Shown here one piece after another: positions 29,055 to 37,738 of a stretch of DNA of 64,000 bases. The position numbers and the translations under genes were made by a program. The notes under the pieces were generated by a model, which was given only the letters and a program-made list of their open reading frames with translations, was not told the DNA's origin and did not search any database. Source of the stretch: Rubrivivax sp. (GTDB taxonomy: Bacteria; Pseudomonadota; Gammaproteobacteria; Burkholderiales; Burkholderiaceae_C); NCBI GenBank assembly GCA_027484825.1, contig JAIXSE010000006.1:124001-188000 (forward strand), in the 5' to 3' direction. How positions within the stretch are numbered: the stretch's first letter is position 1; the number at the start of each line of letters is the position of its first letter.

Positions 29055-29936
29055 ATGGCTACGAAAAAGACCCGTGTCGCGATCCTTGGCACCGGCAATA
29101 TTGGCACTGATCTGCTGATCAAAGCCATGCGCTCGGATTCGCTCGAATGCGCTTTGTTCGTGGGACGCAACCTGCGTTCCGAAGGCATGCAGAAAGCCAG
29201 CCAGTTGGGAGCGCCCATCTCCGACCGGGGACTCGATGCCATCGTGCAGCAAGCCGACGACATCGACATCGTCTTTGATGCGACGTCGGCGGCTGCTCAC
29301 CTCGAACATTGGCCCGTGCTGCAAAAGCTCGGCAAGACTGTCATCGACATGACACCCGCCAAGGTCGGTGACCTCTGCGTGCCCGCGATCAACAGTGACC
29401 AAGTGATTGCCAGCCGCGCGCAGAACATCAACATGATCACCTGCGGCGGCCAGGCCTCGGTGCCCATTGCCAATGCAATCGCCGCTGTGCAGGACAACAT
29501 CGAGTACATCGAGGTTGCCTCCAGCATCGCCTCGCGAAGTGCGGGTCCCGCCACCCGTGCCAACCTCGATGAATACATCGAGACCACTGAACAGGCCCTG
29601 GTCAAGTTCAGCCGCGCCAAGCAGGCCAAGGCGATCCTGATCCTGAACCCGGCGCGCCCGCCCATCGACATGCAGACCACCATCTACGCGAAGATGAACA
29701 ACCCGGACATTCCGGCCATCCGCGCCTCGGTCGAGGAGATGATGAATCGCATCACCCAGTACGTCCCCGGGTACCAGCTCATCGTCCCGCCCACCCTGGA
29801 CGGCGGTCGGGTCATGACGACGGTGAAAGTCTTGGGCAACGGGGATTACCTGCCGCGCTATGCCGGCAACCTGGACATCATCAACTGTGCGGCCATCGGC
29901 ATTGCCGAGCGAATCGCACGTCAACGCGCGGAGTGA
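29055..29936 (+). CDS. Acetaldehyde dehydrogenase (acylating), DmpF/MhpF family
   Basis: 293 residues. Interconverts acetyl-CoA and acetaldehyde with NAD(H). Rossmann motif ILGTGNIGTDLL (10-21), catalytic Cys130 in MITCGGQASVPIANA, and the family segment EVASSIASRSAGPATRANLDEYI. The usual partner, a 4-hydroxy-2-oxovalerate aldolase, starts 5 bp after its stop, so the channelled DmpF-DmpG complex is likely conserved. There are no aromatic meta-cleavage genes nearby. In a sugar cluster the biosynthetic direction, acetyl-CoA to acetaldehyde, is the more sensible one. Confidence 0.92.
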   Translation: MATKKTRVAILGTGNIGTDLLIKAMRSDSLECALFVGRNLRSEGMQKASQLGAPISDRGLDAIVQQADDIDIVFDATSAAAHLEHWPVLQKLGKTVIDMTPAKVGDLCVPAINSDQVIASRAQNINMITCGGQASVPIANAIAAVQDNIEYIEVASSIASRSAGPATRANLDEYIETTEQALVKFSRAKQAKAILILNPARPPIDMQTTIYAKMNNPDIPAIRASVEEMMNRITQYVPGYQLIVPPTLDGGRVMTTVKVLGNGDYLPRYAGNLDIINCAAIGIAERIARQRAE

Positions 29937-29941
29937 ACGTC

Positions 29942-30973
29942 ATGAGCAAGAAAATCCTGATCAGCGACCCGACCCTGCGTGATGGCAACCATGCGGTGCG
30001 CCACCAGATCTCGCAGGAGCATTTTGCGGCTTACTGTGCCGCCGCCGACGCTGCCGGCGTGCCCATCGTCGAGGTGGGGCACGGCAACGGTCTCGGTGCT
30101 TCGTCCATGCTGGTGGGCGAATGCGCCCTCACGGACGAGACCATCCTCAAGACCGCCCGCGAGAACCTGACGCGTTCCAAGATGGCCATCCATGCCATCC
30201 CCGGCTTCTGCACCATTCACCGCCATGTGGCCATGGCCATGGATTTAGGCGTGGACGTGTTCCGCATCGCCTCCCATTGCACGGAGGCAGACATCACCCA
30301 GCGTCATATCGAGTACGTGCGCAAGCGCGGCAAGGAAGTCTACGGTGTGCTGATGATGAGCCACATGGCCTCTCCCGAAACGCTGGCGGATGAAGCGCTC
30401 AAGATGGAAGCCTATGGCGCGGAGGGTCTGGTGATCATGGACTCTGCCGGCGCCTACCTACCGGCCGATGTGACCCGCCGTATCAGCACGCTGGTCAATG
30501 CGCTCAGCATTCCCGTGGGCTTCCACGCTCACAACAACCTCGGCATGGGCATCGCCAACTCGGTGGCTGCCGTGGAAGCGGGTGCCACCATCATCGATGG
30601 CAGCGCTCGCGGCTTTGGCGCTGGCGCAGGCAATGCGCAGCTGGAAGTCCTCGTGGCGGTCTTCCAGCAGATGGGCTTCGAGACCGGCATCGACCTCTAC
30701 AAGATGCTGGACGCAGCCGATCTGGCCGAGAAGACCATGGTCAAGTCCATGCCCTACATCTCGTCCACCAGCATCGTCAGCGGCATGTCGGGGGTGTTCT
30801 CCGGCTTCATCCGCCAAGTCAACAGCGTCGGCGCCGAACATGGGGTCGATCCGCGCGACATCTTCTTTGAACTGGGCCGCCGCAACGCGGTTGCAGGGCA
30901 GGAAAGCCTGATCCTTGAAGTAGCCCTGGCTTTGAAGGCGAAACAATCGCAGTCGGAGGTGTCTCATGCCTGA
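29942..30973 (+). CDS. 4-hydroxy-2-oxovalerate aldolase, DmpG/MhpE family
   Basis: 343 residues from ATG 29942; a GTG at 29933 overlaps the previous stop. Metal-dependent pyruvate aldolase: DPTLRDGNHAVRHQ (residues 9-22) holds the Arg/Asp/His set, and His195 and His197 (GFHAHNN) are metal ligands. The C-terminal partner-binding domain is present (FIRQVNSVGAEHGVDPRDIFFELGRRNAVAGQES). From memory, DmpG/BphI have GYAGVYSSF at the site where this protein has GMSGVFSGF (281-289), so both tyrosines are replaced. Predicted to join pyruvate and acetaldehyde, feeding the ThDP enzyme. Overlaps the next gene by 8 bp. Confidence 0.92.
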   Translation: MSKKILISDPTLRDGNHAVRHQISQEHFAAYCAAADAAGVPIVEVGHGNGLGASSMLVGECALTDETILKTARENLTRSKMAIHAIPGFCTIHRHVAMAMDLGVDVFRIASHCTEADITQRHIEYVRKRGKEVYGVLMMSHMASPETLADEALKMEAYGAEGLVIMDSAGAYLPADVTRRISTLVNALSIPVGFHAHNNLGMGIANSVAAVEAGATIIDGSARGFGAGAGNAQLEVLVAVFQQMGFETGIDLYKMLDAADLAEKTMVKSMPYISSTSIVSGMSGVFSGFIRQVNSVGAEHGVDPRDIFFELGRRNAVAGQESLILEVALALKAKQSQSEVSHA

Positions 30974-32057
30974 TCCAGTCGCACACGCCCTCCGGCAGGA
31001 CTGCCTCGCATCGCTGCGGTTGCAGCCGCAACTCGCGCAGCGCCTGCAAGGGCACCGAATCGCCGTCATCGGCGGCACCGGTTTTGTTGGGACGTGGCTG
31101 GCGGAGACTGTGGCAACGCTGAACGACGAGTTGGATGGACGTGTGCGTCTGGATCTCTTGGGGCGTTCTGTGGGCGCCTGGAAGGCCGCGCATCCCCAAC
31201 TGGCGTCGCGAGATGACGTGCACGTGAGCATGGCTGACGTGCGCTCGGCCTTTGAACTCGCGGGCGATACCACCCTGGTGCTGTACGCTGCAGGCGTTGC
31301 GGATCCTCGTGTGCATGCCTCTGATCCCTACCGCGTTCACGAGACGGCACTGCAAGGGATCAGTCACTCGCTGGCAGCCTCTGCGCGGCTGCAATCCCTG
31401 CAGCGCTTCTTGAACATCAGCTCAGGTCTGGTGGCGGGCAGCAGTGGAAAGGAAGGCGGGCAGAAGGAGCAGGACATCGATGTTCTCGACTTCACACGCG
31501 TTCACAACGTCTACGCAGAATCCCGCCGCGCCGCCGAAAATCTTGTCAGCCTCTACGCCAGCCAGTACCGCATCCCCGTCGCGACCGCACGTGCATTCAC
31601 GTTCCTTGGAGCCTTCCAGCCCCTGGATGCGCCCTGGGCCTTGAACAACTTCGTTCGGGACGCTCTGTCCGGCAATGACATTCGGCTACACGGCGACGGT
31701 GCGACCCGCCGAAGCTATCTGTATGGCAGCGACGTCGCCGCCTGGCTTCTACGCATGCTGATCGATGCACAGGACGGTGTCGTCTACAACCTGGGGGGGG
31801 GCGAACCCCTGAGCCATGCCGATGCTGCGGCCATCGTTGCGGAACGCACGCTGCCCACGCCCCAACTGATCTACAAGAGCCAACCTGCGGCATCGGGTCG
31901 CCGTCATGATTTCTTCCCCGACCTCCAGCACGTCCAGGCGACGCTCGGGCTGCGCCAGGCTTTCACGAATACGCAGGCCATCGAACGATTGATGCACTGG
32001 CATGCGCAGGGTCTGGGAGTGATGCGCCGCCTGCGTCCGGAGAGCGCTTCCGCATGA
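30966..32057 (+). CDS. Extended-SDR NAD-dependent epimerase/reductase, first copy
   Basis: 363 residues. NAD-binding GGTGFVG at 36-42 after an N-terminal extension of about 30 residues. ISSGLVAG is the serine strand. The catalytic pair is Tyr183 with Arg at 187 (VYAESRRAAE) instead of the usual Lys. The substrate-side region includes GDGATRRSYLYGSDVA and YNLGGGEPLS, typical of nucleotide-sugar SDRs. Overlaps the aldolase by 8 bp and the second SDR by 4 bp, so it is part of the same pathway. Candidate ketone reductase or epimerase for the branched sugar; which of the two is not decidable from sequence. Confidence 0.78.
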   Translation: MPDPVAHALRQDCLASLRLQPQLAQRLQGHRIAVIGGTGFVGTWLAETVATLNDELDGRVRLDLLGRSVGAWKAAHPQLASRDDVHVSMADVRSAFELAGDTTLVLYAAGVADPRVHASDPYRVHETALQGISHSLAASARLQSLQRFLNISSGLVAGSSGKEGGQKEQDIDVLDFTRVHNVYAESRRAAENLVSLYASQYRIPVATARAFTFLGAFQPLDAPWALNNFVRDALSGNDIRLHGDGATRRSYLYGSDVAAWLLRMLIDAQDGVVYNLGGGEPLSHADAAAIVAERTLPTPQLIYKSQPAASGRRHDFFPDLQHVQATLGLRQAFTNTQAIERLMHWHAQGLGVMRRLRPESASA

Positions 32058-33109
32058 GCGGCAATGCCCTGGGCAGTGACCACCGCCATGGCGAGGGTCC
32101 GCACATCTTCGTGACAGGGGGCACAGGCTTCTTCGGCAAAGCACTGCTGCGCCATTGGGCCGGAGGCACTGTGCCCGGGATGGTGGGGGCACGCATCACG
32201 CTGCTGTCCAGGGATCCTGCGCGTTTTCGCGCCGCGTGCGGGGACCTCCTCGCAACGCCCCCCGGCCACCTGGATGTACGCCTGGTCGCTGGAGACATTC
32301 AGCAGCCGGACAGCCTGCCCGTGGGCGATTACACGCATCTCCTGCATGCCGCTACCGATTCGACCGCCACGGCGACGCTCACCCCGTTGCAACGTTTCGA
32401 CCAGATCGTCGCGGGCACCCGTCATGTGCTCGACCTGGCCGTACGTTGCGGAAAACCGCGCGTACTTCTGACCAGTTCGGGAGGGGTCTACGGCCCCCAA
32501 CCGCCTGACATGGCCGCCGTGCCAGAAACCTATGCTGGCATGCCGGACCCGCTCCGCCCGGCCAACGCCTACAGCGTGGGCAAACGGGCGGCAGAACACC
32601 TCGCGGCGCTCTACCACGACGCCTACGGGCTGGACACCGTGGTGGCTCGCTGCTTCGCCTTCGTCGGACGCGATCTGCCGCTGGATGCGCACTACGCCAT
32701 CGGCAACTTCATGGGCGATGCGCTCGCGGGCAGAGCGATTCTCGTGCAGGGGGACGGCACCCCTCTTCGCTCTTATCTCGATCAGCGCGACCTTGCCGAA
32801 TGGCTTACGGTGCTGATGCTGCAGGGCCAGCCGCAGCGGGCCTACAACGTGGGATCTGACGAAGCCATCTCGATTCGGGATCTGGCCTCTCTCGTGGCGC
32901 GCCTGGCCGACACCGGTAGCGAGGTTCGCATACTTGGGCAGGCACCTGCGGGAGAGTCGGCCGGCCGCAACCGCTATGTTCCCGACATCGCCCTCGCCGC
33001 TGGGCTGGGCTTGCGCCCTCGGTACCGCCTCTGCGAGGCCATCCAGGAAGCCATGGCGCACTTGCGCCAGCGTATGGCGACATCAACCTCGACACCCTTT
33101 CGCGAGTGA
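32054..33109 (+). CDS. Extended-SDR NAD-dependent epimerase/reductase, second copy
   Basis: 351 residues. NAD-binding TGGTGFFG at 21-28, LLTSSGGVYGPQPP with the catalytic Ser, and an intact Tyr173/Lys177 (AYSVGKRAAEH). GDGTPLRSYLDQRDLAEW and YNVGSDEAISIRDLA follow the nucleotide-sugar SDR plan. Coupled by 4-bp overlaps to the first SDR and to the flippase gene. Possible roles are reduction of the side-chain ketone left by the ThDP enzyme, C2 epimerisation, or a CDP-paratose/abequose-synthase-like reduction of the 4-ketone. Confidence 0.8.
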   Translation: MSGNALGSDHRHGEGPHIFVTGGTGFFGKALLRHWAGGTVPGMVGARITLLSRDPARFRAACGDLLATPPGHLDVRLVAGDIQQPDSLPVGDYTHLLHAATDSTATATLTPLQRFDQIVAGTRHVLDLAVRCGKPRVLLTSSGGVYGPQPPDMAAVPETYAGMPDPLRPANAYSVGKRAAEHLAALYHDAYGLDTVVARCFAFVGRDLPLDAHYAIGNFMGDALAGRAILVQGDGTPLRSYLDQRDLAEWLTVLMLQGQPQRAYNVGSDEAISIRDLASLVARLADTGSEVRILGQAPAGESAGRNRYVPDIALAAGLGLRPRYRLCEAIQEAMAHLRQRMATSTSTPFRE

Positions 33110-34503
33110 GCCAGGACACCGTTTCCGTGACCATCAAGCCAAAGCCCAGCGGGCTGGAGCGCCTGCGCCATGCCGCCGGGCTGGACTTCCACATTCTCGT
33201 CACGGTCCTCTTCCGGGGCTGGTCCGTGCTGGCGGGCGGCAGCACGGCCCTGCTGATCCCTGCCTTCCTGAGCCCCTCGCAGCAGGGCTACTACTACACG
33301 TTCAATGCGGTCCTGGCGACGCAGATCTTCTTCGAACTTGGGCTCAACCATGTGTTGACCCAGCTCACGAGCCACGCCGCGGCGCACCTGCAGCGGAACA
33401 CCACGGGTCTGTTCGAAGGCGAGCCGCGATGGCAGCGGGCCATCGTGTCGCTGCTCACGCTGTCGCGCCGCTGGAACGCCATCATGGCCAGCCTGTTCTT
33501 CCTGGTCCTCCTGGCCGGGGGCAGCTACTTCTTTGAGAAAAAAGGGACGCTGCCGATCCAGGAATGGCTGGCGATCTGGTCCGTGCTCATCCTGGCCGCC
33601 GCCTGCAATCTGGCCATGAGTGCCAGCCTCGCCGTCTGCGAAGGGCTTGGCGGGGTCGGCCAGGTGGCTCAACTTCGACTGCGGCAATCAATGGTCGGTT
33701 ACGCCCTGCTATGGCTGCTGCTGCTTTGCGGGGCAGGCCTTTGGGCGGCGGCGGCCTTGCCGGTGGTCGCTGCCCTCATGACCGCGCGCTGGCTGTCGCG
33801 CCAGGCTCAGTTGCGCCATCTGCGCGAGACGGTCGCTGACACGCCCGTCCCTGCTGATTCACAGCGGGACACCTACCGCTGGAGCAAGGACGTTTTCCCG
33901 CTGCAGTGGCGGATTGCGCTGAGCTGGGCCAGTGGCTATTTCATCTTCAGTTTCCTCACGCCGGCGGTGTTCGCGCATCAGGGGCCGGTGGCCGCAGGGC
34001 GGCTGGGGCTGGCCATGACGATCTTCTCGTCCATCTCCACAGTCGGGATCAGTTGGATCTCCGCCAAGATCCCGGCGCTGTCCACCCACATCGCCCGCCA
34101 TGAGCGGCAAGAACTGAATGCACTGTTTGACCGGCAAGCGATTCGGTCGATCGGTGTCACGGCCTTTAGCGTGGTGATCTTTGTCCTCGTAGCACAGGTC
34201 ACTGGACACTTCGTGCCCAAAGTGCTCGAACGTTTGCCAGAGCTTTCGGCATTGCTCCTCCTGGCGCTGATCACCGTCGTCAACGCCGTCATCTTTGCCA
34301 TGGCTGCCTACATGAGAGCTCACAAGGTGGAGCCATTGCTGGCGCAGTCGGTGGTCAGCGCCCTCTTGATCGGTTGCGGCGTCTACTGGGGGGCGCATCT
34401 CAGTCTGACGGCGACTGTTGGCGCCTATGCTGCCGTGACCGTCCTCGTCGCGCTCCCATGGTGCGCGCTGATTTACGCTGAATTTCGCCGAAGAAGCTCA
34501 TGA
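33106..34503 (+). CDS. Wzx-like polysaccharide flippase (first of two)
   Basis: 465 residues from GTG 33106, overlapping the SDR stop. About twelve hydrophobic segments spread over the length; a 25-residue cytoplasmic N-terminus precedes TM1. Layout and weak motifs (ALLIPAFLSPSQQGYYYTFNA near residue 50) fit the MATE/MOP lipid-linked oligosaccharide flippase superfamily. It would move the undecaprenyl-linked repeat unit of the plus-strand block across the inner membrane. The sequence is unlike the second flippase at 50014-51237. Confidence 0.8.
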   Translation: MSQDTVSVTIKPKPSGLERLRHAAGLDFHILVTVLFRGWSVLAGGSTALLIPAFLSPSQQGYYYTFNAVLATQIFFELGLNHVLTQLTSHAAAHLQRNTTGLFEGEPRWQRAIVSLLTLSRRWNAIMASLFFLVLLAGGSYFFEKKGTLPIQEWLAIWSVLILAAACNLAMSASLAVCEGLGGVGQVAQLRLRQSMVGYALLWLLLLCGAGLWAAAALPVVAALMTARWLSRQAQLRHLRETVADTPVPADSQRDTYRWSKDVFPLQWRIALSWASGYFIFSFLTPAVFAHQGPVAAGRLGLAMTIFSSISTVGISWISAKIPALSTHIARHERQELNALFDRQAIRSIGVTAFSVVIFVLVAQVTGHFVPKVLERLPELSALLLLALITVVNAVIFAMAAYMRAHKVEPLLAQSVVSALLIGCGVYWGAHLSLTATVGAYAAVTVLVALPWCALIYAEFRRRSS

Positions 34504-35504
34504 CCGTCCGACCTTTGCTCTCCATCTGCATTCCCACCTATCAGCGGGAAGGCTTCCTCCGTGAGTGTCTGGCCTCCATCGATGCGGCGGGGTTGATGGG
34601 CGACATCGAGGTCGTTGTGAGTGATAACGCGTCCACTGACCGCACCGTCGACGTACTGGAGGAGTACGCAGCGAAGCTGCCGCTGCGCTGGATCATCCAG
34701 GAGACCAACATCGGGGCGGACCGCAATTTCGACGCGGTCGTGGCGCTGGCTGGCGGCGAGTATTGCTGGCTGCTGGGCAGTGACGACGTTCTGGAACCCG
34801 ACGCGGTCAGCAAGATGGTCGCAGCCCTGCGCTCCCAGACGCCCGACATCCTTCACTTCGGCTACGTGCAGACTGACATCACGCTCAAGCGTCTCTACAC
34901 TGCAAGCCCACCGACAGGCCGGGTGGGCAGTTCGCCCGAGGCGTTGGCCGACTACTTCGGCAGCATGCCCAACCTGAGCCTGATGTTCACATTCATGTCG
35001 AGCTTCGCTTTCCGGCGTCGTCTCTGGATGGATCGCCGTGCCCAGGTCCAGGCATGGGTGGGCAGCTTCTACATCCACATGCTCACAATGCATGCAGCTC
35101 TGGCGGACGGTGCATCCCTCGTGGCCACCAGCGACTGCCTGGTGCTGGCGCGCGGCGGTAACCCCAATCCTTTCAACACGGTGCCAGGCCGATTCACCGC
35201 CCTGGACGCCACCACCATGAAGCGGCTGATCGTTGACATCTACAGCGACGCGCCCGTGATGTGGCGTGGCATCGGTCGCACCTTCCGCCGCACCTACACC
35301 ACCAAGTCGCTCATCTACATTGCGGCCAATGGTGGACTGCACTACCTGCGGGACGTGATGGACCCCCTGCTCCGTCTGGGTTATTCGCCCCTGTTATTGA
35401 AATCACTGATCGCGCTGGAGCGTATGAAGCTGCTCGGCCTCGTGAAGCGTTCTCTCGACCTGCGCCGCGCGGCGCGGGCCAAAATTTCTCCGAAGGTTCT
35501 CTGA
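34500..35504 (+). CDS. Family 2 glycosyltransferase, abequosyltransferase-like
   Basis: 334 residues, 4-bp overlap with the flippase. GT-A fold: [19 protein letters not shown] (6-24), [13 protein letters not shown] (38-50) and the DxD-type GSDD at 93-96. The overall pattern ([24 protein letters not shown]) is that of RfbV-type enzymes that transfer CDP-3,6-dideoxyhexoses. Given the CDP-sugar genes just upstream, it is the best candidate to transfer the special CDP-sugar made here. The acceptor is unknown. Confidence 0.82.
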   Translation: MTVRPLLSICIPTYQREGFLRECLASIDAAGLMGDIEVVVSDNASTDRTVDVLEEYAAKLPLRWIIQETNIGADRNFDAVVALAGGEYCWLLGSDDVLEPDAVSKMVAALRSQTPDILHFGYVQTDITLKRLYTASPPTGRVGSSPEALADYFGSMPNLSLMFTFMSSFAFRRRLWMDRRAQVQAWVGSFYIHMLTMHAALADGASLVATSDCLVLARGGNPNPFNTVPGRFTALDATTMKRLIVDIYSDAPVMWRGIGRTFRRTYTTKSLIYIAANGGLHYLRDVMDPLLRLGYSPLLLKSLIALERMKLLGLVKRSLDLRRAARAKISPKVL

Positions 35505-35505
35505 C

Positions 35506-36639
35506 GTGAAAAAAGTGCTCATCGTCTTCGGTACCCGCCCGGAAGCCATCAAGATGGCACCCGTCGTGCGGGCTTTGCGCGGCCAACCGTGGCTGGACAC
35601 CAAGGTGTGCGTCACCGCCCAGCACCGGGCCATGCTGGATCAGGTGCTGTCGCTGTTCGAGATCGTGCCTGATCATGACCTGAACTTGATGTCCAGCGCC
35701 CAATCGCTGGAGGGGATCTCCGCCCGCATCCTGGAATCACTGTCCAAGGTCCTGGATGACGAACGTCCGGATATCGTCCTCGTACATGGCGACACCACCA
35801 CAACAGCCATGGCGTCATTGGCCTGCTTCTACAAGCGTATTCCGGTGGGTCACGTCGAAGCAGGCCTGCGGACCGGCAACCTCATGTCGCCCTGGCCAGA
35901 GGAACTGAACCGCCGTCTGAGCGGGCTGATTGCCCATCTCCACTTCGCTCCCACGCAAACCTCAGCCGGGAACCTGCTCGCGGAAAAAGTGGATCCGGCC
36001 ACGGTGGACATCACCGGCAACACCGTCATCGACGCATTGCTGCAGGTCACCAACCGATTGAAGCAAGATGCCGCCCTGAGCGCGCCTCTGGACGAGCGCT
36101 TCAGCTTCTTGCGCAGCGACCGCAAACTGGTGCTGGTCACCGGCCATCGCCGGGAAAACTTCGGCGATGGCATGCGTGAGATCTGCGATGCGCTTCTGAC
36201 ACTGTCCGGCCGTGACGACGTCCAGATCGTCTATGCCGTGCACCTGAACCCCAATGTGAAGGGACCTGTGGAATCGACCTTGGGAGACCAGCCCAACATT
36301 CACCTGATTCCGCCCCAGGACTACTTGGCATTTGTCTACCTGATGATGCGCAGCCACATCATCCTGACGGACAGCGGAGGCATCCAGGAGGAAGCGCCTT
36401 CGCTCGGCAAACCGGTGCTGGTCATGCGCGACACCACCGAGCGTCCTGAGGCAGTCAGTGCAGGCACCGCGCGCCTGGTCGGCGCCAAGGCTGACGCCAT
36501 CACTGCGGGCATCAGTCGCCTCCTTGACGAGCCGGGTGCCTATGAAGCCATGGCAACCGCCAGCAACCCCTACGGGGACGGCAGGGCCGCCGAGCGGATT
36601 ACCCAGCGCATCCACCGGTTCCTGGGCGAGTCCGCATGA
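35506..36639 (+). CDS. wecB: UDP-N-acetylglucosamine 2-epimerase (non-hydrolysing)
   Basis: 377 residues from GTG 35506. Interconverts UDP-GlcNAc and UDP-ManNAc. N-terminus [30 protein letters not shown] and [26 protein letters not shown] are all canonical WecB motifs. No WecC (UDP-ManNAc dehydrogenase) is in the window, so ManNAc itself may be incorporated. A related role as a 2-epimerase for UDP-diacetamido-uronate (WbpI type) is possible because WbpB/D/E homologues are encoded in the opposite block. One base separates it from the GT2 gene. Confidence 0.92.
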   Translation: MKKVLIVFGTRPEAIKMAPVVRALRGQPWLDTKVCVTAQHRAMLDQVLSLFEIVPDHDLNLMSSAQSLEGISARILESLSKVLDDERPDIVLVHGDTTTTAMASLACFYKRIPVGHVEAGLRTGNLMSPWPEELNRRLSGLIAHLHFAPTQTSAGNLLAEKVDPATVDITGNTVIDALLQVTNRLKQDAALSAPLDERFSFLRSDRKLVLVTGHRRENFGDGMREICDALLTLSGRDDVQIVYAVHLNPNVKGPVESTLGDQPNIHLIPPQDYLAFVYLMMRSHIILTDSGGIQEEAPSLGKPVLVMRDTTERPEAVSAGTARLVGAKADAITAGISRLLDEPGAYEAMATASNPYGDGRAAERITQRIHRFLGESA

Positions 36640-37715
36640 GCCAGCGCACGGGGGGGGACATCTGCGTTGTGGCCAGTTTTCCGTCCGAGGCCAATGCCAA
36701 GGACGGGATGATCCAGCGCGTTGCGCATATCGATGCGCTGATGAAGAACGTTCCGCGCATCTATCTGGACCTGTCATTCCGCCGTTTCACGCGCAAGGAG
36801 GTCCGTCAGGAGGGGCAGGCCCAGGTGTTCTGTTTGAACATCTTTGTCCACTTCTTCCAGATCTTGGGGATGCTGCGGCGAGCGCGCCTGGTGTATGTGC
36901 ACTCAGCCTACAACGCGCTGCGCATCATGCCCTTCCCCACGCGTGCCACCGTGGTCTTCGACGCTCATGGTGTCGTGCCGGAAGAGCGTGAACTGGAAGG
37001 CCATCATCGATCGGCACGCATTCTGGCGAAGGCCGAACGATTCATTCTCCAGCGCTGCGACACGCTGGTCTGCGTCACCCGGTCCATGCTGAACCATTTC
37101 GGCCGAAAGCATGGTCACCGGATGGGTCGCGAGGAACTGGTGCTACCCATCCTGCCCCGCCTGGGCGACGGTGATGCGCCGGCTCAAGTCCTGGCGGCCA
37201 AGCGGCGACCGGGATCAGTCATCTATGCAGGGGGGATGCAGGCTTGGCAGAACGTCGACAAGATGGTGGATGCCGCCGCACGCCAGCCCAGCCTGCACTA
37301 CACCTTTCTGACCGGTGACATTGAGCGTTTCAATGCCCGCCTCAAGGCCAGCGCGGTGCGGCAGTTCGATTGCAAATCCGTCGCTCCCGCCGAGGTCAAG
37401 GACCATTACCTGGCCCACCAATACGGCTTCGTGCTGCGAGAGGCCGACTTGGTCAACGCGGTTGCCTGTCCGACCAAGCTGGTGGAATACCTGTACTGGG
37501 GTGTCCTGCCCATCGTGATCACACCGAACATCGGTGACTTCGACGGCAAACACATGCAATGCGTGACGCTCGAACAGTTCCTCCAGGGACAATTGCCGGA
37601 TGCCGCTACGGCGGACGCCATGCGCCGGCACAACCAGGCCACCTCGGCGGCTCTGATTGAAGCAGCCCGCAGCCATGAAGAGCGCCTGCAGCAACGTCTG
37701 CTGGGCACGCACTGA
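36636..37715 (+). CDS. Glycosyltransferase, GT4-like
   Basis: 359 residues, 4-bp overlap with wecB. A GT-B layout: N-terminal acceptor half ([28 protein letters not shown]), hinge near residue 180, C-terminal half with [16 protein letters not shown] and a donor-site region [22 protein letters not shown]. The last motif, with the acidic residue followed by PTKLVEYL, is typical of GT4 enzymes. Specificity is unknown. Confidence 0.78.
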   Translation: MSQRTGGDICVVASFPSEANAKDGMIQRVAHIDALMKNVPRIYLDLSFRRFTRKEVRQEGQAQVFCLNIFVHFFQILGMLRRARLVYVHSAYNALRIMPFPTRATVVFDAHGVVPEERELEGHHRSARILAKAERFILQRCDTLVCVTRSMLNHFGRKHGHRMGREELVLPILPRLGDGDAPAQVLAAKRRPGSVIYAGGMQAWQNVDKMVDAAARQPSLHYTFLTGDIERFNARLKASAVRQFDCKSVAPAEVKDHYLAHQYGFVLREADLVNAVACPTKLVEYLYWGVLPIVITPNIGDFDGKHMQCVTLEQFLQGQLPDAATADAMRRHNQATSAALIEAARSHEERLQQRLLGTH

Positions 37716-37738
37716 GTACGGTCCACATCACCAGAACC

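Noticed and set aside
23956-33109. Simple paratose/tyvelose or abequose pathway
   Set aside because: RfbF/G/H and E3 would fit, and the SDRs could be RfbS/RfbE-like, but that leaves the ThDP enzyme, acetaldehyde dehydrogenase and aldolase unexplained although they are embedded in the same coupled run. Kept as an alternative only.
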